Assembly (NCBI GenBank): GCA_946479205.1
Contig: CAMLFJ010000228.1
Span: 1-6,015, forward strand
Reading direction: 5' to 3'
Length of the DNA: 6,015 nucleotides
Source of the DNA: an uncultured bacterium
Lineage (GTDB): Bacteria > Methylomirabilota > Methylomirabilia > Rokubacteriales > CSP1-6
A model generated the notes under the pieces. That model was not told the DNA's origin, searched no databases, and was given only the letters and a program-made list of their open reading frames with translations. Every line of letters begins with the position of its first letter. Position 1 is the first letter of the stretch. The position numbers and the translations under genes were made by a program. Positions 1-5,526 of this stretch are shown here, piece after piece.

Positions 1-235
1 CGAGCGCGCGCAGCCGCGCGGCGAGGCGCTCCCGGTGGTCGCCCTGGATCTCGACCACCCCGTCCTTCAGGGTGCCGCCGGCGCCGCAGAGCCGCTTCAT
101 CTCGGAGAGGCGCGCCTCGAGCGCGGGCCCACGCTCGGGTAGCCCGTGGATCACGGTCACGGTCTTGCCGTTGCGCCCTCCGCGGTCGCGGAAGAGCCGG
201 ACGACGCCGTCGCGCGGAACGGGCGGAGCAGCCAT
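1..235 (-). CDS. yciH: SUI1/eIF1-like translation initiation factor, YciH family (3' end off the window)
   Basis: Translating the minus strand from the ATG at 235 gives 78 residues that run off the left edge. After a short variable N-terminus the SUI1 core is clear: a glycine/arginine patch and GKTVTVIHGLP (about residues 19-33), then CGAGGTLKDG (about 50-59) and VEIQGDHRERL (about 61-71). These match the beta-strand/helix core of eIF1 and bacterial YciH, proteins of about 100-110 residues, so perhaps 20-30 C-terminal residues or fewer are missing. The family binds the small ribosomal subunit and affects start-codon fidelity in eukaryotes and archaea; its bacterial role is less settled. An in-frame TAG lies four codons before the ATG (codons ATT, CTG and GCG lie between), so 235 is the only conventional start near the SUI1 core. 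No good Shine-Dalgarno sequence precedes it. The neighbour at 267 diverges with only 31 bp between start codons. Confidence 0.9.
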   Translation of the reverse strand, partial: MAAPPVPRDGVVRLFRDRGGRNGKTVTVIHGLPERGPALEARLSEMKRLCGAGGTLKDGVVEIQGDHRERLAARLRAL

Positions 236-253
236 CGCCAGAATCTAGCAGAA

Positions 254-262
254 GGGGAGGAG
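254..262 (+). promoter_or_regulatory. Ribosome binding site fixing a GTG start
   Basis: GGGGAGGAG lies four bases before the GTG at 267. It is the strongest purine-rich ribosome-binding sequence in the region and supports GTG rather than a downstream codon as the start of the enolase-superfamily gene. Confidence 0.75.
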
Positions 263-266
263 CCTC

Positions 267-1376
267 GTGAAGATCACCGACGTCACGCTCACGCTGTTCG
301 CCTGGGACAACATTCCCGCCACCACGTATGGCCGGCATACCGGGAAGTTCGGCGGCCAGAGCCAGCTCGGCCTGCTCACCCTCCGCACCGACGAGGGCGC
401 GGAGGGCCACGCCTTCCTGGGCTCGGCGAGCCGGGGCGCCCAGTACGACGCCGAGTCGCTGATGAGCGCGCTCAAGCCCCTCGTGATGGATCAGGATCCC
501 CTCGACCGCGAGCGGCTCTACCAGGCTTTGCTCTCGCGCAGCCGCCAGACCACGTGGCGCGCGATCGGCGCGGTGGACGTGGCGCTGTGGGATCTCGCGG
601 GCAAGGTGACCGGGCTGCCCATCCACCGGCTGCTCGGCTCCTACCGCGATCGCCTGCCCGCCTACGCGAGCTCCGCGGTGCTGCCCTCCAAGCTGGCCTA
701 CGCGGAGGAGGCGGCGCGCTTCAAGGGCTCCGGCTGGACCGCCTACAAGATCCATCCGCCGACCGATCCCAAGCTCGACATCGAGATCTGTGAGGCGGTG
801 CGCGGGATGGTGGGCGACGCCTTCACGTTGATGCTCGATTCGACCTGGGCTTACGACTACCCGGCCGCGATCAGGGTGGGCCGCGCGGTCGAGCGGCTCG
901 GCTACTACTGGTACGAGGACCCGCTGCCCGACGACGATCTCTACAACTACGTCAAGCTCAAGCAGCACCTGTCGATCCCGATCCTCGCCACCGAGTACGT
1001 GCCGGGCGGCTTCACCGCCTACGCGCCCTGGCTCGTCGCCCGCGCGACCGACTACCTGCGGGGCGACGTGGCGGTGAAGGGGGGAATCTCGGCGCTCGTG
1101 AAGACCGCGCACCTCGCCGAGGGCTTCCACATGAACTTCGAGATCCACCACGGCGGCAACTCGCTCAACAACGTGGCCAACCTCCACGTGGCGATGGCGA
1201 TCCGCAACTGCGAGTTCTTCGAGGTGCTGCTGCCCGCGGAGGCCCAGAAGTACGGGCTCGTCGGCGACATCGAGGTGGACTCGCACGGCCTGGTGCACGC
1301 GCCGACCGCGCCCGGCCTGGGCGCCCAGATCGACTTCGCGCTGATCGAGCGCAAGAAGCTCGCGACGCTGACCTAG
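267..1376 (+). CDS. Enolase-superfamily enzyme, mandelate racemase/muconate lactonizing subgroup (probable sugar-acid dehydratase or racemase)
   Basis: This is a 369-residue cytoplasmic protein, full length for the family, with a GTG start behind a strong ribosome binding site. Residues 1-125 form the capping domain, including the conserved AIGAVDVALWDLAGK at 99-113; the rest is the TIM-like barrel. The three metal ligands are visible: Asp191 (LDSTW), Glu217 (YEDPL) and Glu243 (ATEY). Asp267 and His294 fit the Asp-His dyad of the mandelate racemase subgroup, and Glu319 fits its late-barrel glutamate. At the end of strand 2 the usual Lys-x-Lys is Lys161-Ile-His163, so one catalytic lysine is replaced by histidine. 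The family abstracts a proton alpha to a carboxylate and then racemises, eliminates water or cycloisomerises. Family membership is secure. The substrate cannot be read from sequence; an acid-sugar dehydratase is a guess. Its stop overlaps the stop of the convergent peptidase gene, and no catabolic partner gene is nearby. Confidence 0.93.
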   Translation: MKITDVTLTLFAWDNIPATTYGRHTGKFGGQSQLGLLTLRTDEGAEGHAFLGSASRGAQYDAESLMSALKPLVMDQDPLDRERLYQALLSRSRQTTWRAIGAVDVALWDLAGKVTGLPIHRLLGSYRDRLPAYASSAVLPSKLAYAEEAARFKGSGWTAYKIHPPTDPKLDIEICEAVRGMVGDAFTLMLDSTWAYDYPAAIRVGRAVERLGYYWYEDPLPDDDLYNYVKLKQHLSIPILATEYVPGGFTAYAPWLVARATDYLRGDVAVKGGISALVKTAHLAEGFHMNFEIHHGGNSLNNVANLHVAMAIRNCEFFEVLLPAEAQKYGLVGDIEVDSHGLVHAPTAPGLGAQIDFALIERKKLATLT

Positions 1377-2293
1377 TCGAGCTCGGCGACCACCGCGGTG
1401 AGGGCGGCCGCCGCGTGGTGCAGCGCGGCGGGCTCGAGCGTCTCGAGCGCGTCGGCGCTCGTGTGGTAGGTGTCGAACGGGGGCGGGCGGCGGATCAGGC
1501 TCCGCACGCTGGAGCGTACCGGGCTCAGCACGAAGCGGCGCAGCGCGTCCGCGTGGGCCGCCGGCACCATGGTGAAGCCGTAGGCCGGGATGCCCGCGGC
1601 CGCGAAGGCCCGGTGATCGCTGCCGAAGACCGGGATGCGCCCGACGATCTGATAGCCCGCTTCGCGGGCGCGCCCGACGGACTCCAGCGCGGCGGTGACG
1701 CCGCCGAGGAACGGGGTGGGCTCGCCCACGTCCCAGAGCGCCACCGTGTCGCCGATCCCGCACAGCTCGAGGCTCAGCACCCCCGCGACGTCGCTGAGCG
1801 GCGTGTCCTCCACGTAGGCGCGTGCGCCCAGGTAGTCGATCTCCTCCGCGGCGGTGAAGAGCAGGCGCACCCGCCAGCCGCGCGGGATCCGGGCGGGCAG
1901 GCGCGGGATCAGGTGGAGCAGGATGCCGACCGCGGCCGCGTTGTCGTTGGCCCCCGGGCTGCCGGGGACCGCGTCGTGATGCGCGCACAGCACCAGCACG
2001 CGCGGGCCCTCGCCGAGCTCGACCGCGAAGGTATCGCCCCGGCCCTCGGGACGGGTGAAGCGATGGCGCGAGAACGCGATGCCGCGGTACTGGAGATAGC
2101 GGGGCAGGGCCGCCTCCCGTGCCGCGTTGTCGCGGCCGCACAGCAGCCGGGTGAGCGCGGCGGGCGAGTCGTCGCCCACCAGCACCGTCTCGAGCGGGGC
2201 GGGGGGCGCGATGGGGCCGCCGGGGCGGCGGTTGAGCCACCGCCCCAGCGATCGCAGCAGGAGCCGGGCCGCGGTCTGGGCGACCGAGCTCAG
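1373..2293 (-). CDS. M28-family zinc metallopeptidase (aminopeptidase-like); start uncertain
   Basis: From a CTG overlapping the dehydrogenase stop (CTGA), the protein has 306 residues. Visible M28 motifs are His105-x-Asp107 (AHHDAVPGSPG), the bridging Asp117 in GANDNA, the Glu150-Glu151 pair (TAAEE: general base and zinc ligand), Glu176 in LSLELCGIG where many relatives have Asp, and His277 in YHTSAD, the last zinc ligand. A two-zinc exopeptidase releasing N-terminal residues is expected; the peptide substrate is unknown. No signal peptide or membrane segment is evident, although residues 10-20 could form an amphipathic helix. The nearest conventional start is GTG at 2185 (270 residues). However, the 36 codons from 2293 to 2186 end in G or C 35 times, with GC falling from third to first to second position, so they look translated. 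There is no clear Shine-Dalgarno sequence at either start; coupling to the upstream gene would explain this. The stop is certain, the start is not. Confidence 0.85.
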   Translation of the reverse strand: MSSVAQTAARLLLRSLGRWLNRRPGGPIAPPAPLETVLVGDDSPAALTRLLCGRDNAAREAALPRYLQYRGIAFSRHRFTRPEGRGDTFAVELGEGPRVLVLCAHHDAVPGSPGANDNAAAVGILLHLIPRLPARIPRGWRVRLLFTAAEEIDYLGARAYVEDTPLSDVAGVLSLELCGIGDTVALWDVGEPTPFLGGVTAALESVGRAREAGYQIVGRIPVFGSDHRAFAAAGIPAYGFTMVPAAHADALRRFVLSPVRSSVRSLIRRPPPFDTYHTSADALETLEPAALHHAAAALTAVVAELD

Positions 2294-3387
2294 TTGAAGA
2301 CGACCACGCCGCGGGCGACCTGACCGGTCCGCAGCGCGGTGAAGCCCTCGTTGATCTCGTCGAGCTTGTAGGTGCGGCTGACCAGCTCGTCGATCTTGAG
2401 CCGCCCGTCGAGATAGAGATCCACCAGCTTCGGGAAGTCGATGTTGGGCCGCACCGAGCCGTACATCGTGCCCTTGATCGTCTTCTCCTGGAGCGCCATG
2501 TTGTAGGGCGTGATCGGCGCCCGCACGTTGAGCGCGGCCATGCCCACGATCACCGCGGTCCCGCCCGGCCGGATGCCCTCCACGATCTGCAGGGTGGTGG
2601 CCTCGCCCCCGATGGCGTCGAAGGCGTAGTCCACCCCGCGCCCGCCCGGGGTCAGCTCGCGCACGCGGTCCACCACGTTCTCGTTCTTGGCGTTGATGGT
2701 GTGGGTGGCGCCGAAGTCCTTGGCGTAGGTGAGCTTGCTGTCGAGCAGGTCGGCGGCCACGATGATGCCGGCCCCGGCCAGCTTCGCGCCCTGCACCACG
2801 TTGAGCCCCACCCCGCCGCAGCCGATGACGAGCACCGAGGCGCCCGCCTCCACCTCTGCGCAGCGGGTGACCGCGCCGACGCCGGTGGGCACGCAGCAGC
2901 CCATGAGCGCGGCCTGCGGCCACGGCATCTCCTTGCGGATCGGCACCAGCATCTCGGCCGGGCACACCACCTGCTCGGAGAAGGTCCCGATGCGCGCCAT
3001 CTGGAAGATGTCCTGCCCGTTCCGCTTGAGCCGGAAGGTGCCGTCGAGCATGCCCCAGCGCGGCGAGGCGTGGCCGTCGCAGAGGATCGAGCGGCCCATC
3101 GAGCAGTAGAGGCAGTGGCCGCACTGCGGACGGAACGAGAAGATGATGTGATCGCCCGGCTTGACGTTGGTGACGCCCGGCCCGACCTCCTCCACCATGC
3201 CGGCCGCCTCGTGGCCCAGCACCATCGGCAGGGGCGGTGTCCAGTCCCCGTTCATGATGTGCCAGTCGCTGTGGCAGATGCCGGCCGCCTTCACCTTCAC
3301 GCGCGCCTCGCCGGCTTTCGGTCCTTCCTGGGAGAGGTCGACCACTTCGAGCGGAGTATTGGCCTTGTAGAGGACGGCGGCTTTCAA
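2290..3387 (-). CDS. Zinc-dependent alcohol dehydrogenase, MDR superfamily (class III / MscR-like)
   Basis: This is a 365-residue cytoplasmic medium-chain dehydrogenase, normal length, starting at TTG 3387 behind a near-perfect Shine-Dalgarno sequence. Catalytic zinc ligands are Cys38 (GICHSD), His59-Glu60 (GHEAAG) and Cys164 (MGCCVPTG). The structural zinc loop is intact, with Cys89, Cys92, Cys95 and Cys103. The Rossmann motif GCGGVG lies at 189-194, and Asp213 at the end of the second strand predicts NAD+ rather than NADP+. The overall pattern resembles class III and mycothiol-dependent formaldehyde dehydrogenases, so oxidation of an alcohol or a thiol-aldehyde adduct is plausible; the actual substrate is unknown. 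It lies 66 bp downstream of the OsmC gene on the same strand and touches the peptidase frame, so all three are probably cotranscribed. No promoter of its own is evident in the 66-bp gap, which holds a strong hairpin repeat instead. Confidence 0.93.
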   Translation of the reverse strand: MKAAVLYKANTPLEVVDLSQEGPKAGEARVKVKAAGICHSDWHIMNGDWTPPLPMVLGHEAAGMVEEVGPGVTNVKPGDHIIFSFRPQCGHCLYCSMGRSILCDGHASPRWGMLDGTFRLKRNGQDIFQMARIGTFSEQVVCPAEMLVPIRKEMPWPQAALMGCCVPTGVGAVTRCAEVEAGASVLVIGCGGVGLNVVQGAKLAGAGIIVAADLLDSKLTYAKDFGATHTINAKNENVVDRVRELTPGGRGVDYAFDAIGGEATTLQIVEGIRPGGTAVIVGMAALNVRAPITPYNMALQEKTIKGTMYGSVRPNIDFPKLVDLYLDGRLKIDELVSRTYKLDEINEGFTALRTGQVARGVVVFN

Positions 3388-3390
3388 GGG

Positions 3391-3401
3391 TTCTCCTCCT
3401 T
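3391..3401 (-). promoter_or_regulatory. Strong ribosome binding site for the TTG-started dehydrogenase
   Basis: On the minus strand AAGGAGGAGAA precedes the TTG at 3387, with about seven bases between AGGAGG and the start codon. It decides the start in favour of this TTG. The upstream hairpin repeat ends six bases before it, so RNA folding could affect access to this site. Confidence 0.8.
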
Positions 3402-3406
3402 ACTTT

Positions 3407-3440
3407 CCTCTCCCCTCAGGGGAGAGGGCAGGGTGAGGGG
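3407..3440. repeat. Intergenic hairpin repeat (REP-like GGGGAGAGG family)
   Basis: Bases 3407-3416 and 3418-3427 form a perfect 10-bp inverted repeat around one base (AGGGGAGAGG and its complement), followed by GCAGGGTGAGGGG. This composition, a CCTCTCCCC palindrome with a GGGTGAGGGG tail, is typical of short intergenic repeats scattered through many high-GC bacterial genomes; that is recognition from memory. Transcribed on the minus strand it forms a stable hairpin between the OsmC and dehydrogenase genes. No U-tract follows it, so a classical terminator is unlikely; RNA stabilisation or partial attenuation is possible. Confidence 0.55.
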
Positions 3441-3453
3441 TGGTGTGGCGAAG

Positions 3454-3870
3454 CTACGGAACGGCGGTGACGTCCACCTTCACCTCGGTCGCCACCGCGA
3501 CCGTGCGATAGAGCGGTCAGCGGTCCCGCCACGTCTCGACCAGCGCCTGCGCGGCGGCCTGGTCCACCCCGCGCATCTCGAACGTCACGTGGATGGCCTG
3601 GAAGCGGTTGGGCGCCGCGTTGCTGCGGATGCCCTCGATCACCACCTCCATGCTCCGGAGGGAAACCCCGGTGTCGTGGGCGTGCTTCTCGATGAGGGTC
3701 ACCCCGCAGGACGAGATGCCGGCCAGGAAGGCCTCGCCGTTGGTGATCGCCTCGTTGGGGCCGGACGGCGAGTCGAGCACGAAGTGCTGGTGTCGGGCAC
3801 TGTTCAGCGAGCGGCCGAGCACGCCGCTCGAGCCGGACCGCACCGTGTCGATCTTGACGCCGTCCGCCAT
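3454..3870 (-). CDS. OsmC/Ohr-family peroxidase-like protein, probable selenoprotein (TGA = Sec118)
   Basis: Reading from ATG 3870 (ribosome binding site CGGAGGA at 3880-3874) gives 117 residues to a TGA at 3519-3517, then 20 further in-frame codons to TAG at 3456-3454: 138 residues in all, the normal OsmC length. The part before the TGA is OsmC-like: Glu46 and the redox Cys55 in NGEAFLAGISSCGVTLIE, then the strand-helix half with ETWRDR. The TGA stands exactly where the family has its second cysteine (R-C-P-x-x-R-T); here it reads R-TGA-PLYRT followed by VAVATEVKVDVT, a typical last strand. A hairpin suited to a bacterial SECIS follows. OsmC/Ohr proteins reduce organic hydroperoxides with a Cys pair, so a Cys55/Sec118 pair is expected. 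Eighteen of the 20 codons after the TGA end in G or C, so coding continues. The alternative is a nonsense-truncated gene or Cys-to-TGA sequencing error. Family certain; selenocysteine likely but inferred. Confidence 0.85.
3486..3503 (-). promoter_or_regulatory. Candidate bacterial SECIS hairpin
   Basis: In the mRNA, 13 nt after the UGA, CGGUCGC pairs perfectly with GCGACCG around a GGUG loop. The apical loop starts 20 nt after the UGA. As I recall the bacterial SECIS rules, the loop should lie about 16-37 nt downstream, be short, and carry G in its first two positions; all hold here. GC-rich DNA forms hairpins easily, so placement and loop sequence carry more weight than the stem itself. Confidence 0.65.
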
Positions 3871-3905
3871 GCTTCCTCCGGATGGGACCCAGCGCTGCGC
3901 GCCCG

Positions 3906-3934
3906 ATGATGCGGTGGGGCGGTGGCCCTGTCAA
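3906..3934 (-). promoter_or_regulatory. Sigma70-type promoter for the OsmC-ADH-M28 cluster
   Basis: On the minus strand a perfect -35 box TTGACA (3934-3929) is followed after 17 bp by CATCAT (3911-3906), a near match to TATAAT. Transcription would begin near 3899, leaving a leader of about 30 nt before the OsmC ATG at 3870, which carries its own ribosome binding site. The 84-bp gap to the divergent CACHE gene holds this promoter, so the two genes may share control. Confidence 0.65.
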
Positions 3935-3954
3935 GCGCGGTATCATCGGCCGAC

Positions 3955-4941
3955 ATGCTTGGGGGCGCCCTGACGGGGCTACGCTGGTCGCACCTGTTCT
4001 TCCTGCTCTCCACGTGGGCGGTGGTGTCCATCGTGGCCCTGCTGGTGGTGGGGCTCGCGTGGTCGCTGCGGCTCAAGCCGCAGGCGATCGAGGACGCGCG
4101 CGCCCAGCGCCAGGACGTGGTGCGGGTGCTCGCGCGGCTGGCCGACGCGCAGGCCCGCGACAAGCTCGACGCCCTCGGGCCGCTCGCCGCCTACTTCGCC
4201 CAGAGCTGGGCCTCCCACGAGCCGCGCGCGCTCCAGCGCGAGATCGACGCCATGCGGGCGCTGCTGCGCATGCAGACCCTCTTCGTGGTGTCGCCCGACG
4301 GCCGGCCGCTCGCCTTCAGTCCGATCACCGGGCCGGACGGCGCCTCCAACCTCGACCTGCGCTACGCGGACCGGCCGCTGCTGCAGGAGGCCATTCGCGT
4401 CCGGGGCCCCGCGGTGTCCGGCATCATCTTCGGCCGGGCCTCCCGCGATTTCATCGTGGGCGCCGCGGTGCCGATCAAGCTGGACGAGCAGATCGTGGCC
4501 TACCTGATCGGGAGCATCCGGCTGCAGGCCTCCATGGAGACCCTCGAGCAGGCGGGTCCCGGGGGCTGGCTGGTCATGATCGACGCGGGCAAGCAGGCCA
4601 TCTATCTCGACCGGAAGAGCGGCCAGCTCACCCAGGAGGACTGGAAGAGCCACCCCTTCGTGGAGGAGCTGAGCCGCCGTCAGCCCGACGGCCTCGCCTC
4701 GCTGGGCGACGAGGAGTGGCTGCTCACCCGGGCTGTGATGCCCACGCTCAAGGTCGACCTCGTCCTCGCGGCCTCGGTGCACCAGATCCTCGAGAGCCAG
4801 CGGGCGGTGCTGCTGACCCTGGTGGCCACCCTGCTGGTCTCGGTGGCCATGAGCCTGGCCGTGAGCACGGTGACCGCCGTCCGCTTCGTCCGGGAGCAGC
4901 AGGCGGCCGCGCTCAAGACGCGCGCGGGGACGGGGGGTTAG
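3955..4941 (+). CDS. Membrane-anchored dCACHE sensor protein without an output domain
   Basis: From ATG 3955 the protein has 328 residues: a short cytoplasmic N-terminus, a transmembrane helix at about 13-38, an extracytoplasmic region of about 245 residues, a second helix at about 284-309, and a tail of about 20 residues. The periplasmic part has a double-CACHE pattern: a helical segment (45-105), then LFVVSPDGRPLAFSP (109-123), a conserved YADRPLLQEA region, and FGRASRDFIVGAAVPI (159-174), as in CACHE sensors of histidine kinases, cyclases and chemoreceptors. A second unit follows, with WLVMIDAGKQAIYLD at 205-219. No HAMP, kinase, GGDEF or chemoreceptor domain follows helix two, so it must signal through a partner or be an accessory binding protein. 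An in-frame GTG at 3922 would add 11 residues, but three of those 11 codons end in A, unlike the gene body, so ATG is preferred. The ligand is unknown; family members bind small metabolites such as amino acids and carboxylates. The sigma factor gene begins 45 bp downstream. Confidence 0.85.
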   Translation: MLGGALTGLRWSHLFFLLSTWAVVSIVALLVVGLAWSLRLKPQAIEDARAQRQDVVRVLARLADAQARDKLDALGPLAAYFAQSWASHEPRALQREIDAMRALLRMQTLFVVSPDGRPLAFSPITGPDGASNLDLRYADRPLLQEAIRVRGPAVSGIIFGRASRDFIVGAAVPIKLDEQIVAYLIGSIRLQASMETLEQAGPGGWLVMIDAGKQAIYLDRKSGQLTQEDWKSHPFVEELSRRQPDGLASLGDEEWLLTRAVMPTLKVDLVLAASVHQILESQRAVLLTLVATLLVSVAMSLAVSTVTAVRFVREQQAAALKTRAGTGG

Positions 4942-4986
4942 GGCGTCCCGGGGGGCCGTTTCACACTCGGCCGGCCGCGGTGTCTC

Positions 4987-5526
4987 ATGGACAGAGTGAT
5001 GGCAGAGGACGCGTTCGAGGCGGTGGTGGGAGCTCACCACGCGGAGATCCGGCGCTACCTGCTGCGGATCACGGCGCGGGGCAGCGACGCCGACGATCTC
5101 TCGCAGGAGACCTTTCTTCGCGCGTTCCGGGCGTATCGCGCCTTGCCGCCGGGGTCGAACGTGCGCGCGTGGCTCTTCACGATCGCCACGAACCTCGGTC
5201 GCAATCACTTCCGCGCGCAGGGCCGGCGGCGCCGGGCCTACGCGGCGGCCGCGATGGAGATGAGGCCGGACGCGCCGGATCGGGCCGACGGCCAGGTGAT
5301 GGCCGAGGAGGCGCGCGATCGGCTGGAGCGGGCGGTGGGCGAGCTACCCGGGAAGCAGCGGCTGGCGTTCATCATGAGGAAAATGCACGAGCTCGAATAC
5401 GCGGAGATCGGGGCGAGCCTCTCCTGCTCGGAGGAGAGCGCCCGCGCCCACGTCTTCCAGGCCCTCCGCAAAGTGCGGCGGAGTCTCGACGGTCATCTCC
5501 CGCTCGGAATGGAGTCCCGGTCATGA
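4987..5526 (+). CDS. ECF-family RNA polymerase sigma factor (sigma70 group 4, RpoE-like)
   Basis: The protein has 179 residues, standard ECF length. Region 2 covers about 11-78, with the core-binding DADDLSQETFLRAFRAY (34-50) and the -10-recognising RAWLFTIATNLGRNHFR (60-76). A basic, alanine-rich linker follows. Region 4 covers about 108-167, with LPGKQRLAFIMRKMHELEYAEIG and the helix-turn-helix SCSEESARAHVFQALRKVR. It would direct RNA polymerase to a private promoter set once released from its anti-sigma factor. Starts at ATG 4987 or ATG 4999 are both possible; neither has a strong ribosome binding site, and the conserved domain is unaffected. Its TGA overlaps the next gene's ATG (ATGA), the usual arrangement of a sigma factor with its anti-sigma. 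The 45-bp gap after the CACHE gene contains a CGGCCGGCCG palindrome at 4968-4977 but no convincing ECF promoter. The regulon cannot be read here. Confidence 0.93.
   Translation: MDRVMAEDAFEAVVGAHHAEIRRYLLRITARGSDADDLSQETFLRAFRAYRALPPGSNVRAWLFTIATNLGRNHFRAQGRRRRAYAAAAMEMRPDAPDRADGQVMAEEARDRLERAVGELPGKQRLAFIMRKMHELEYAEIGASLSCSEESARAHVFQALRKVRRSLDGHLPLGMESRS

Noticed and set aside
1373..3124. A 583-codon open minus-strand frame spanning the peptidase and most of the dehydrogenase
   Set aside because: Only the part up to about 2293 shows M28 motifs. The rest is the dehydrogenase read in another frame: arginine-, glycine- and histidine-rich nonsense, while the true frame has all zinc and NAD motifs.
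3407..3427. Hairpin as a rho-independent terminator for OsmC
   Set aside because: The minus-strand RNA after the stem is AAAGUAAGG, with no U-tract, and the downstream gene has no evident promoter of its own.
3517..3870. OsmC gene simply ending at the TGA (117 residues)
   Set aside because: It would lose the second redox residue and last strand, while in-frame sequence after the TGA restores both and is followed by a SECIS-like hairpin.
1415..3909. Long plus-strand open frames over the M28, ADH and OsmC genes (1415-2323, 2701-3909)
   Set aside because: No family resemblance and composition typical of antisense shadows; the minus-strand genes have full motif sets.
3941..3946. TATCAT as a plus-strand -10 box for the CACHE gene
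   Set aside because: No acceptable -35 box lies 16-18 bp upstream and it is only 8 bp from the start codon, so support is too weak to list.
3922..3954. GTG 3922 as start of the CACHE protein
   Set aside because: Three of the 11 added codons end in A, unlike the gene body, and the stretch overlaps the minus-strand -35 box. ATG 3955 leads directly into the first membrane helix.
4968..4977. CGGCCGGCCG palindrome upstream of the sigma gene as an operator
   Set aside because: A ten-base palindrome made only of G and C is expected by chance at this composition; no second copy is present nearby.
3979..5208. Long minus-strand open frame opposite the CACHE and sigma genes
   Set aside because: Low-complexity Arg/His/Gly-rich translation typical of GC-rich antisense frames; the plus strand encodes recognisable domains.
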